DNA of 32,073 bases from Massilia sp. ST3. Its GTDB lineage: Bacteria > Pseudomonadota > Gammaproteobacteria > Burkholderiales > Burkholderiaceae_D. The notes under the pieces were generated by a model that saw only the letters and a program-made list of their open reading frames with translations, had not been told where the DNA came from and did not search any database. Shown piece by piece: positions 23,180 through 30,801 of the stretch (positions are counted from its first letter, which is position 1; every line of letters begins with the position of its first letter). Location of the stretch: NCBI RefSeq assembly GCF_018119405.1, contig NZ_JAGPWC010000059.1:1-32073 (forward strand). Direction: 5' to 3'. Both the position numbers and the translations under genes were made by a program.

Positions 23180-24400
23180 TCAGTTCGGGCTGCCCAGCGC
23201 GAGGCCGGCCGCGACGCCCGAGGCCCAGGCCCACTGGAAATTGTAGCCGCCCAGCCAGCCGGTCACGTCCATCGCTTCGCCGACGAAGTACAGGCCCGGC
23301 ACCTTGTTGGCCATCATGGTTTGCTGCGACAGCTCGCGCGTGTCGACGCCGCCCAGGGTCACCTCGGCCTTTTTATACCCTTCCGAGCCGGTCGGGACGA
23401 TGGCCCAGCGGTTGATGGCGTCGCCCAGCTTGCGCAGTTTCGCGTCCGGCATGTCGGCCAGGCGGGCGCTGGGGTCGAAGCCGTTCCCGCTCAGCAGGCC
23501 GTCGGCCAGGCGCGCCGGCAGCCATTGCGCCAGCACGTTGCCGAGCTGCTTTTTTTCCGTTTTCTTGGCGCCGATCAGGGTCTCGGCCACATCCATCTCG
23601 GGCAGCAGGTCGAGCACGATGGGCGTGCCGGGCTGCCAGTAGCTGGAAATCTGCAGGATCGCCGGGCCCGACAGGCCGCGGTGGGTGAACAGCAGGTCTT
23701 CGCGGAACTGGCCACGCAGGGCCCCCTTCCCCTTGCCGCTGCCAGTGCTGACGTCGACCTCGAGGGCGATGCCGGCCAGCGGCGCGAAGGGTTCCCAGCT
23801 GGGGCCGTCGAAGGTCAGCGGCACCAGGCCGGGGCGGGGCTCGATCACCTTCAGGCCGAACTGGGTGGCGATGCGGTAGCCGAGGTCGGTGGCGCCGATC
23901 TTCGGGATCGACAGGCCGCCGGTGGCGACCACCACGCTGGCCACTTCCAGCTCGCCGCTGTCCGTGGAGACCAGGAAGCCGGCGTCCGTCTTCTGCACGC
24001 CGGCGATCTTGACCGGCATGCGCAGGTCCACCCCGCCCGCCTCGCATTCGGCGCGCAGCATGGCGATGATGCGCTCGGACGAGTCGTCGCAGAACAGCTG
24101 GCCCCTGTGCTTTTCGTGGTACGCGATGCGGTGCTTCTTGACCAGCGCCAGGAAATCCTGGGCCGTGTAGCGCGACAGGGCGCTGCGGCAGAAGTGCGGG
24201 TTCTGGGACAGGAAGTTGGCCGGACCGGCGTTGATGTTGGTGAAGTTGCAGCGCCCGCCGCCGGAGATGCGGATCTTTTCGGCCAGCTTGGCGGCGTGGT
24301 CGAGCAGGATTACGCGCTTGCCCTGCTGGCCGGCGACCGCCGCGCACATCATGCCGGCGGCGCCTGCGCCGAGTACTGCTACATCGTATTGTTTTGCCAT
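23180..24400 (-). CDS. NAD(P)/FAD-dependent oxidoreductase, HI0933/YhiN family
   Basis: A 406-residue flavoprotein. The N-terminal dinucleotide-binding motif is VAVLGAGAAGMMCA (about 7-20). The family hallmark RISGGGRCNFTN follows at about 44-55, then VVVATGGLSIPKIGATDLGY and a C-terminal FAD-contacting stretch, YFVGEAMDVTGWLGGYNFQWAW. The HI0933/YhiN family is widespread and its substrate is mostly unknown; some relatives (BaiN) reduce bile-acid intermediates in gut clostridia, which need not apply here. The ATG at 24400 sits directly before the FAD motif. No Shine-Dalgarno sequence is evident. It is oriented like the rpsU operon but separated by about 95 nt with the rpsU promoter between. 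Confidence 0.92.
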   Translation of the reverse strand: MAKQYDVAVLGAGAAGMMCAAVAGQQGKRVILLDHAAKLAEKIRISGGGRCNFTNINAGPANFLSQNPHFCRSALSRYTAQDFLALVKKHRIAYHEKHRGQLFCDDSSERIIAMLRAECEAGGVDLRMPVKIAGVQKTDAGFLVSTDSGELEVASVVVATGGLSIPKIGATDLGYRIATQFGLKVIEPRPGLVPLTFDGPSWEPFAPLAGIALEVDVSTGSGKGKGALRGQFREDLLFTHRGLSGPAILQISSYWQPGTPIVLDLLPEMDVAETLIGAKKTEKKQLGNVLAQWLPARLADGLLSGNGFDPSARLADMPDAKLRKLGDAINRWAIVPTGSEGYKKAEVTLGGVDTRELSQQTMMANKVPGLYFVGEAMDVTGWLGGYNFQWAWASGVAAGLALGSPN

Positions 24401-24498
24401 GCTGGGGTGGGGGTGGGGAACGCCAAACCGGCCATTGTATACGGTTCAGTGGGGTGTGCGATAGCGCTCGGGGCTGAATGTTTGCGAACAAACTTGGG

Positions 24499-24525
24499 CG
24501 GAACAATGCTAGTAGCATTGTTCCG
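24499..24525. repeat. perfect 12-bp hairpin in the flavoprotein-usher gap
   Basis: CGGAACAATGCT (24499-24510) pairs perfectly with AGCATTGTTCCG (24514-24525) around a 3-nt loop. Neither strand has a clean T-run directly after it. It abuts one arm of the dispersed repeat described at 24521-24615. Confidence 0.6.
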
Positions 24526-24615
24526 GCCTTCGCGGGAATGACGGTCTTAAGGATGCGGACGACGAACTTGCTTACACCATGCACCCTCAGCACGTCATTC
24601 CCGCGAAGGCGGGAA
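24521..24615. repeat. inverted pair of a dispersed extragenic repeat
   Basis: The unit CGTCATTCCCGCGAAGGCGG (24593-24612) is present in inverted form at 24524-24543 with one mismatch. The two face each other across about 50 nt in the 241-nt gap between the usher-like gene and the flavoprotein. Each unit contains a short CCCGC/GCGGG hairpin. It resembles REP/BIME units and may end the fibre-operon transcript. Confidence 0.6.
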
Positions 24616-24641
24616 CCTAAGTTTGCATGCAGGCCACGAAC

Positions 24642-27266
24642 CTACCCATCCCCCTCCCTCACATCCAGATCCCTCCCATTCAACACCGTCCCCTCCCGCC
24701 CGATGGTGATCAGATGCATCCCCGTATCCGTCAGCCCCAGCCGCTTGAGCTGGTCCGGCGCCACGCGCAGGAAGTAGTCGCCCGGGAAGACCCCGGTGAT
24801 CACGTAATAGCCGTCCGCCGCGCTGACCGTGCTGGCCACTACCTTGCGCTTGCCGTCCACCACCTCCAGCCGCAGGTCGCCGATCGCGCGCCGGGCGCCG
24901 TTGGCGTACAGGTAGGTGGTGCCGTCGACCTCGCCCGTCACGGCGACGGGGAACTCGATCTGGCTGACCTTGCCCGGGCGCGGCACGATGCGCACGCCGG
25001 GGACGCTTGGCTGCCATTGGGGGTCGTCGAGCGTGCCGGGATCGACGCCGATGTCGGTGTGCTGGTGGGCCGGCAGGCGCGCCAGGTAGGCCAGGCCGGC
25101 GGCGTCGGTGCGCGTGAGGTAGTTCGCGCCGTTGACCGTGAAGCCGGCGCCGGCGATGGGCTCGTCGGTGTCGTCCATCAGGCCGTTCAGGTTCTTGTCG
25201 AGGAAGACGCGGATCGAGGCGGCGCCCATGTTCGCCATCGGCTGCGCGTCGGTGCTCAGGCGCATGGCGCGCGGCTCCCAGCCCATGGCCATGAAGAACT
25301 GCACGCCCAGTCCATATTCGTGGCGGTTCGAGTAGAAGGCGTTCACGCCCAGGCCGTAGCTGCCCAGGCTCTTGTTCAGCGCCCCGGTCAGGCGCAGCTC
25401 GCGGTCCTGGAACACGCGGGTCAGGCCCAGGTTCAGCAGGTAGCCGTCGTTCAGGGTATAGTCGGCCGCCACCGCCGCGCTGCCCAGGCCAGTATCGGGC
25501 GCGATCAGGTATTGCAGCTGGCCGGTCAGGCCGATGCCGGCCACCCGGCGGCTCACCTGGAACAGGCCGTCGCCCAGGTCCTGGCCGCCCAGCGATTGCC
25601 AGCGCAGGGTGTTGCTGAGGGCGATGCCATCGCGGTAGGCCGCCACCCGGCCCTGCAGGTCGAGGTTGCGCACTCCCGAGGCCAGACGGTCGTGGCGCAG
25701 CTGCAGCGCCAGCGGGTAGAAGCTGTTGCCGCCGGGCGCGATCACGCCTTCGGCGCGCACTTCGTCGCGCACGCGCACCGGGTCGGCGCCGGGCATGAAG
25801 AATTCGCTGCTGAATTTGTCCAGCCTGGCGCGGCTGGCCGTCAGCGCCACCTGGCCCAGGCGGGTCTTGACACCCAGCTGGGCCAGCTTGCCGCCATCGT
25901 CGCCCTGGACCGCATCCAGGGTGCCGATCATGCCCTTCCAGTAGCTGCGCAGGCCCAGGTTGGCGTAGCTGCGCTGCGCGCCGTCCGGCAGGGCCAGGCG
26001 CTGCCAGCCGCCGGTGGCGTTGAGCCAGTCGCTCGCGCCCCACTCGAATTGGGCCAGCGCGCGCGGCTGGCCGAAGCGGTCGCGGTGCGCGGCCAGGTCG
26101 TAGTACAGGGCGCCGCGCGGCACCGCCGAGTGCTCCAGCAGGAAACTCTGGCGCTCGACGCGCAGCTGGCCCAGCGGGCCGTGGAACACCAGGCGGAACT
26201 CGTTGGGGCCATAGGCCAGCGGCTGGTCCTCGAAGCTGTACTTGCCGTCGCCGCGCGACTGCTGGAAGCCGACCAGGGCGTCGTTGTAGTACAGCTCCAC
26301 GTCCCAGCCCGGCGGCAGCGCGCCCTGCAGGGTGTGGCGGTCGAAGCTGGTGGGCTGGTTGAGCGGACGGTTGCTGAGCACCGCGCCGTTGCCGGTCGGG
26401 CTGCTCGAGGCGACGTTGGCCATGCCGGGAACCTGGACGCTGCCGAACAGCGCGGTGCGCGCCTGCAGGGGGCCGAGCAGGCCGGCGTCGGGATCGTGGC
26501 GGCCCAGGGTCAGGCGCAGGCCGGCGTCGGGATCGTGGCGGTTGCGGCTGGCGTACAGGGCCGCTTCCATGCCGGCCAGGTCGGTCGTCAGGTAGGCCGC
26601 GTAGGCGGCCTCGGTCTGGCGCCGGCCGCCGGTCTTGCTGCTCGACAGGCTCAGGGTCTGGTCGATGAAGGGGGTGTCCGCCAGGCGGTAAGGCGTGGAC
26701 AGGCGCGGATAGCCGGGGTCGATGTAGCCGCCCGGGGTGCCAGGCTGGCTGCCGCGCTCGCGCCGCGCCAGGCGCGCCTGCATCGGCAGCTGTTCGCGCG
26801 GACGCACCTTGAGCGCCAGGCTCGACATGTCCAGGTCGAGGTCGACCGGCAGCCAGCGCGCCATCAGCTTGCTGGCCACGTAGATGTCGTCGGACTGCAG
26901 CTTGAACTGGGCGCGGTCGAGTTCCTCGCGCCGGCCTTCGATGTCGGCCACGCGGCCCGGCACGTCGACGCTGAAGCCGCGCTCCTCGCTGAGGATGTAG
27001 CCGCTGGCCCTGCCCTCGCCCGGCGCCACCCGGATGGCCAGGGTCAGCAGGCGCGCCATCTCGCCCAGCGGCAGGTAGACGTCGCGCCCGATCTCGTAGC
27101 CGGTGACGGCGTCCGACAGCAGCTGATTGCCGAGCCGGACCTCGAGCAGGACCAGGTTGGCGTCGAGCTTCTGCGCAGGCGCGGCCTGCGCCTGCGGAGC
27201 GAGCACGGGCGGCAGCACGGACAGCAGCAGCGCCGCCGCCAGACTGGCCGTCCGCATCCTCCGCAT
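24642..27266 (-). CDS. usher-like outer-membrane protein of a DUF4402 fibre system
   Basis: A predicted outer-membrane secretion pore for surface fibres, 874 residues. A signal peptide (about 1-28) precedes an N-terminal domain (about 33-150, LLEVRLGNQLL, DVYLPLGEMARLL). A long beta-rich barrel (about 190-670) includes the usher-like stretches LPPGWDVELYYND, YGPNEFRLVFHGP and YYDLAAHRDRFG. From about 687, FLDKNLNGLMDDTDEP begins a beta-sandwich-like C-terminal region with a D-x-N-x-N-G calcium-loop pattern. It contains no cysteine, whereas classical FimD/PapC ushers carry conserved cysteines in the C-terminal domain. Residues about 242-267 hold a 13-residue tandem duplication (RHDPDAGL twice). 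It is last in the operon, 32 nt after the chaperone gene. A divergent usher lineage is likely; exact family is uncertain. Confidence 0.8.
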   Translation of the reverse strand: MRRMRTASLAAALLLSVLPPVLAPQAQAAPAQKLDANLVLLEVRLGNQLLSDAVTGYEIGRDVYLPLGEMARLLTLAIRVAPGEGRASGYILSEERGFSVDVPGRVADIEGRREELDRAQFKLQSDDIYVASKLMARWLPVDLDLDMSSLALKVRPREQLPMQARLARRERGSQPGTPGGYIDPGYPRLSTPYRLADTPFIDQTLSLSSSKTGGRRQTEAAYAAYLTTDLAGMEAALYASRNRHDPDAGLRLTLGRHDPDAGLLGPLQARTALFGSVQVPGMANVASSSPTGNGAVLSNRPLNQPTSFDRHTLQGALPPGWDVELYYNDALVGFQQSRGDGKYSFEDQPLAYGPNEFRLVFHGPLGQLRVERQSFLLEHSAVPRGALYYDLAAHRDRFGQPRALAQFEWGASDWLNATGGWQRLALPDGAQRSYANLGLRSYWKGMIGTLDAVQGDDGGKLAQLGVKTRLGQVALTASRARLDKFSSEFFMPGADPVRVRDEVRAEGVIAPGGNSFYPLALQLRHDRLASGVRNLDLQGRVAAYRDGIALSNTLRWQSLGGQDLGDGLFQVSRRVAGIGLTGQLQYLIAPDTGLGSAAVAADYTLNDGYLLNLGLTRVFQDRELRLTGALNKSLGSYGLGVNAFYSNRHEYGLGVQFFMAMGWEPRAMRLSTDAQPMANMGAASIRVFLDKNLNGLMDDTDEPIAGAGFTVNGANYLTRTDAAGLAYLARLPAHQHTDIGVDPGTLDDPQWQPSVPGVRIVPRPGKVSQIEFPVAVTGEVDGTTYLYANGARRAIGDLRLEVVDGKRKVVASTVSAADGYYVITGVFPGDYFLRVAPDQLKRLGLTDTGMHLITIGREGTVLNGRDLDVREGDG

Positions 27267-27298
27267 GCTGCCGCGCCTGCTGGATTACCGGCTGCGCA

Positions 27299-28165
27299 TC
27301 AAGGCAGCGCCAGGCTGGCCTGGGCCAGCTGCTTGCCGCCCGCTTCCGGACGTTCGCGGAATACCACTTCGAGGGTGCCGCCGGCCAGGCTGACGCCGGA
27401 CGGCAGCTGCAGCGGCAGCGCGGCCTGGCGCACCCGGTTCGGGGTGTAGACGGCGATGCCGCCGACCTGGGCCACCGTATGGGTCTTGCCGCCGCGCGGG
27501 GTGAAGCTGACGTTCACGTCGCCGTACACCGAGCTGCCGCCTTCGCGCTCGAAGCGCATGGCCAGCAGCGGACGACGGGTGGCGTCGTACTGCACGGCCA
27601 GGCCGGCCAGCTTGACGCTCGCGTCCACCGTACCGTGACGCACGATCACCGGCACCGAGGCGCCGACCAGGGCGTTCATGACCACGCCGATGCGGCTGTT
27701 CTCGCCGCGCTGTTCGATGCTGGCCTCGCCTTCCGCGTCGGGCAGCTTGTCGAACAGCAGGTGCGAGCGGTATTCGCCTTCGGCCAGGTCGGCTGGTTTG
27801 CGCAGCATGATGCGCACGGTCTGGGCGGTGCCCGGCTGCAGCGTGATCTGGCGCGGCGAATAGCGCAGCATGCTGTCGGCGAAGCGCTCGCCGGCCGCCG
27901 GCGTGTCGGCCGCTTCGAACTGGCCGGCTTCGGTCATGCGGCGGTTGACCAGGGCGATGCGGTAGCTGGCCGGCTTCGTGCCGTTGTTGATCAGCTCGAT
28001 CTGGGCGGCGCGCTGGTTCTTCTCGAACACGATGCGGGTCGGGTGCAGCATCAGCTCGGCCTGGGCGGGCAAGCCCAGCGCCAGCAGAAACAGGCCGAAC
28101 AGTGCGCCGGACAGGCGCTGGAAAGAGAACGGGGAAAACGGCGAGAAGCACTGCGGGTGAAGCAT
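27299..28165 (-). CDS. PapD-like periplasmic fimbrial chaperone
   Basis: A 288-residue exported protein with a long signal peptide (about 1-36, ending LPAQA). The Ig-like first domain has ELMLHPTRIVFEKNQRAAQIELINNG (its Arg matches the conserved subunit-anchoring arginine of PapD), RYSPRQITLQPGTAQTVRIMLRKP and EGEYRSHLLFDKLP. The second domain (about 165-280) completes the two-domain chaperone. The mature protein has no cysteine. Such chaperones fold pilus subunits by donating a beta strand and hand them to the usher. AGGA overlapping the preceding stop serves as ribosome site for the ATG at 28165, so it is translationally close-coupled to the second DUF4402 gene (9-nt gap). Confidence 0.9.
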   Translation of the reverse strand: MLHPQCFSPFSPFSFQRLSGALFGLFLLALGLPAQAELMLHPTRIVFEKNQRAAQIELINNGTKPASYRIALVNRRMTEAGQFEAADTPAAGERFADSMLRYSPRQITLQPGTAQTVRIMLRKPADLAEGEYRSHLLFDKLPDAEGEASIEQRGENSRIGVVMNALVGASVPVIVRHGTVDASVKLAGLAVQYDATRRPLLAMRFEREGGSSVYGDVNVSFTPRGGKTHTVAQVGGIAVYTPNRVRQAALPLQLPSGVSLAGGTLEVVFRERPEAGGKQLAQASLALP

Positions 28166-28174
28166 GATGAAGTC

Positions 28175-28678
28175 CTACTGAAAATTGACAGTCAGCGGAA
28201 ACGAACCGCTATAGGTGCCCGGGGCCTGGTTCGGCGCCACGGTCAGGGTGGCGCCGATCGACAGCGCCATGCCATTCGGCGGCAGCGTGGCCATGTTGGA
28301 GGGCGAACTGGTGAAGCCGCTCACCGCCATGCTGTTGCTGCCGTTGCTGAGGCGGATCTGGCCATTGCTCGGCATCGAAATGATCACGCCCTTATTGTAG
28401 CCGCCATTACCGTTCCTGCCGACATTAAAGCCGGCCTGGGATGCGGTGGGGGAATTGAGCAGGATGACGCCCCCCGTGCGCGAGCGGACGCCGGTGGGGC
28501 TGATCGTGATGGTGCCGCCGCTGCCGGCCACGAAACGGCCGAAGTCGAGGTTGCGCGTGGTCCCGAGCACGATCTGCTGGGCCTGGACGCCGGATGCGCC
28601 GAGCACCAGCACCAGCAGAAGCAGGAGCGCCGGCACGAGGCCGGCGCGTGGAACAGCGTGGCGGCGGCGTCCTTGCAC
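28175..28678 (-). CDS. DUF4402 subunit (short N terminus), second fibre subunit
   Basis: A 167-residue exported protein. A signal peptide (about 1-34, rich in Leu, ending GVQA) is followed by a DUF4402 domain: LDFGRFVAGSGGTITISPTG near the start, GGVILLNSPTASQAGFNV, then GATLTVAPNQAPGTYSGSF and a terminal beta strand FPLTVNF. In the mature protein only about 10 residues precede the LDFG motif, against about 22 in the neighbouring subunit. The start is GTG at 28678, supported by GGAG 7 nt upstream. No cysteine is present. DUF4402 proteins are structural-subunit-like and are seen with chaperone-usher genes; a tip or terminal position for this one is inference. Confidence 0.82.
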   Translation of the reverse strand: MQGRRRHAVPRAGLVPALLLLLVLVLGASGVQAQQIVLGTTRNLDFGRFVAGSGGTITISPTGVRSRTGGVILLNSPTASQAGFNVGRNGNGGYNKGVIISMPSNGQIRLSNGSNSMAVSGFTSSPSNMATLPPNGMALSIGATLTVAPNQAPGTYSGSFPLTVNFQ

Positions 28679-28706
28679 GATTCAGCTCCGACGCCGCCGC
28701 ACCGGC

Positions 28707-29243
28707 TTAGTTGTACTCGACGGTGGCGGTCACGGTGCCGGTATAGGTGCCGGCCGGCTGGTTGGCAGCCACGGTCAGCACGCCGCCGACGAAGATGCTC
28801 TGCGCGCCCGCGGTCAGGGTGCCGACGGTGACGTTGCCCGAGGTAATGGCGCTGGCGGTCAGGTCACTCACGGTGGCGAACGCCATGGTGTCCGAACCCG
28901 AGGTCAGGCTGGTCGAGCCGCCCAGGGTGATCGAATAGCCCATGCCGGACTGGCCGGTGACGTCGAACTGGGCGGCCGTGATGGTGCCCGCCATGGCGGT
29001 CACGCCGCCGCTGACGGCGCGCGCATTGTTCGGGCTCACGGTGACCGTACCAGGCGCCGCGCCCGGTGCGAAGTTACCGAAGGACAGGTCGGCAGTCTTG
29101 GTGATCGCGATCGGGGCCACCACGGTGCTGGTCGAGGTGGCGGTGGCGACGGCGGCGTGCACGCTGCCGGCGGCAGCGGCGGCAGCCAGGGCCAGGGTGG
29201 CGAGCGCCAGGCGGTTGGAGGTGAAGCGGAAGTGCTTGGTCAT
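28707..29243 (-). CDS. DUF4402 subunit (probable major fibre subunit)
   Basis: A 178-residue exported protein with a signal peptide (about 1-30, ending SVHA). An N-terminal extension rich in Thr, Ser, Val and Ala (TSTSTVVAPIAITKTA) could act as the donor strand. The DUF4402 domain follows: LSFGNFAPGAAPGTVTVSPN, SGGVTAMAGTITAAQFDVTG, VGGVLTVAANQPAGTYTGT, ending in the beta strand VTATVEYN. No cysteine is present. The start at 29243 is chosen over the ATG at 29252 because AAGGA lies 8 nt upstream. It is the first gene of the four-gene operon, directly below the AT-rich upstream region, which fits a highly expressed major subunit. Confidence 0.85.
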   Translation of the reverse strand: MTKHFRFTSNRLALATLALAAAAAAGSVHAAVATATSTSTVVAPIAITKTADLSFGNFAPGAAPGTVTVSPNNARAVSGGVTAMAGTITAAQFDVTGQSGMGYSITLGGSTSLTSGSDTMAFATVSDLTASAITSGNVTVGTLTAGAQSIFVGGVLTVAANQPAGTYTGTVTATVEYN

Positions 29244-29270
29244 TCTGGTCATCCTTCAGAAATTGGCAAA

Positions 29271-29284
29271 CCGGCGTGCGCCGG
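29271..29284. repeat. leader hairpin ahead of the fibre operon
   Basis: CCGGC-GTGC-GCCGG is a perfect GC hairpin 28 nt upstream of the first subunit start. It is immediately next to the AT-rich stretch. It would form in the 5' leader of the fibre mRNA. Confidence 0.4.
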
Positions 29285-29580
29285 AAATTTTTCTCACGAC
29301 CCGATCTAAATATCTTCCTGATAACAATGGATATTGCTGATCGGTATCGTTTTGTTATGTTGCGGAAAAATAATAGCCACTTTCTTGTAGAAAATCATAT
29401 TTCTTACGACAAACTTACCGACCATTTATTGCCATGGCGCAAACAAATTGCATATTCGTCATTCTTGTATAGGTGATTTCATCTTTCTATAAGATAGATA
29501 TAGTCATGAATAACCAATATCTATGGAAATATAGTTTCGACATGCTAAGGCCTCAACTTTAATAAAAGTACTAGTTGACA
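29285..29580. promoter_or_regulatory. AT-rich upstream region of the fibre operon
   Basis: This roughly 300-nt stretch lies in the 29244-29690 gap and is strikingly AT-rich in a GC-rich window, with many A/T runs and no convincing gene. It includes the perfect inverted repeat ATAGATAT (29494-29501) / ATATCTAT (29517-29524) with a 15-nt spacer. It probably carries the promoter and regulatory sites of the fibre operon. AT-rich DNA of this kind is a typical target of H-NS/MvaT-like silencers, but no specific promoter could be fixed. Confidence 0.55.
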
Positions 29581-29620
29581 CCCTCTAGCCAACAGTGACG
29601 TTGTTGCAAACCAACGAAAG

Positions 29621-29655
29621 CGTAGCCTGGACGCGACACGGCGCACCAGGCTACG
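29621..29655 (-). terminator. hairpin after the ybiB-type gene, possible terminator
   Basis: CGTAGCCTGG (29621-29630) pairs perfectly with CCAGGCTACG (29646-29655), 35 nt beyond the minus-strand stop at 29691. A second small hairpin CGTTG/CAACG follows downstream. No pure T-run is present, so it may be an mRNA-end or REP-type element rather than a strict intrinsic terminator. Confidence 0.45.
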
Positions 29656-29690
29656 GCCAGGCTGGATCAAGGAAAGGAGAGGACGGGTGT

Positions 29691-30650
29691 TCAGGTCCGC
29701 AATGCGCGCGCCACCTGCACGCACCGGGCCACCTGGGCGGCGATCGGACGCGGCACGGGAAGCTCGCCCGCCAGCGCGCCGGCGATCCAGGCGGCGGTGG
29801 CGGCGGCGTCGCGCGTGTCGGGCACCTGGGCCAGTTCGTCGGCGGGGGCGTCGCGCTCGACCAGCACGGTGCGCACGCCCGCGTGGAACCAGTCGATCTG
29901 CTGGGCGCGGTGCGGATTGGCCACCGTCTCGCCCTCGGTCCCGCGCATCAGGAAGGCGTCGCCCCGCTCGGCGGGCGCGGCGCTGCCAAAGTATTCGCCC
30001 AGGGTCGCCAGGTACTCGGGATGGGTATAAGACACCAGGCGCAGCGCCGGCCCCTCGAAAGGCTGGAGGATCTTGACCAGGGTGTGGGTCGAGTTGCGCA
30101 CCCCGAGGATGCGGCGCAGCGAGAGCTGGTGCGCCAGTTCCGGCGCCAGGCGCTCGATCGGCAGGAAGGCCGGGCGGCCGGCGGCGAAGGCGTCCAGCAT
30201 GTCGGCCGTGGAGCCGGCTTCCGCCAGGCCGAGTTCGGCCAGGATCTCGGCCGTGGTCACCCGCCCCGGGTCGGTGCGCACGCCGTGCACCAGCACCGGC
30301 ACGCCTTCGCGCGCCAGCAGCAGGGCCAGCAGGGGCGTCAGGTTGGCCAGCTTGCGCGCGCCGTTGTAGCTGGGGATCAGGACCGGGGCGAACGGCCCGG
30401 GGGGCGCCGGCAGCGGCGCGAACGAGGCTTCGGCCGCGTCCATGAAGCCGGCCAGCTCCTCGACCGATTCGCCCTTGATGCGCATGGCCAGCAGGATCGC
30501 GCCCAGCTCCAGGTCGGAGACCCGGCCGTCCAGCATGGCGCCATAGAGGCGGCGCGCATCCTCGCGCGACATGCTGCGCGCACCCTTCACGCCGCGGCCG
30601 ATTTCCTTGATGAAGGGGGCGGCGGCAAAGTGTTCGATGTCCGTGTTCAT
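29691..30650 (-). CDS. ybiB: YbiB-type protein (TrpD2 / glycosyl transferase family 3 fold)
   Basis: A 319-residue protein with the fold of anthranilate phosphoribosyltransferase. The N-terminal helical domain (about 12-75, IKEIGRGVKGARSMSREDAR ... LLAMRIKGESVEELAGFMDA) is followed by a phosphoribosyltransferase-like domain with LIPSYNGARKLANLTPLLA in place of the glycine-rich PRPP loop of TrpD. Later features are RILGVRNSTHTLVKILQPF and FLMRGTEGETVANP. The loss of the TrpD active-site pattern fits the YbiB group, which in E. coli binds nucleic acid rather than making tryptophan precursors. It is not next to trp genes; it is divergent from the DAHP synthase gene. The ATG at 30650 fits the family start. 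Confidence 0.87.
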   Translation of the reverse strand: MNTDIEHFAAAPFIKEIGRGVKGARSMSREDARRLYGAMLDGRVSDLELGAILLAMRIKGESVEELAGFMDAAEASFAPLPAPPGPFAPVLIPSYNGARKLANLTPLLALLLAREGVPVLVHGVRTDPGRVTTAEILAELGLAEAGSTADMLDAFAAGRPAFLPIERLAPELAHQLSLRRILGVRNSTHTLVKILQPFEGPALRLVSYTHPEYLATLGEYFGSAAPAERGDAFLMRGTEGETVANPHRAQQIDWFHAGVRTVLVERDAPADELAQVPDTRDAAATAAWIAGALAGELPVPRPIAAQVARCVQVARALRT

Positions 30651-30801
30651 GGCAACAGGATACACGGGAACGCGCTGCGCCTGCCGGCGCCCGCCCCTGT
30701 CCGGCCGGCAGGCGGGGCGGGAATTTCCAATGGGGGGTGTGCAAGTGCAGCAATTTGCGTCTACACTGGTCAACCCCCTAAAGAAAACATTGATTCGCAC
30801 C

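Noticed and set aside
29276..29476. A 66-codon open frame on the plus strand in the AT-rich region
   Set aside because: It has no family similarity, no clear ribosome site and no neighbour logic. It is better explained as chance in the regulatory region.
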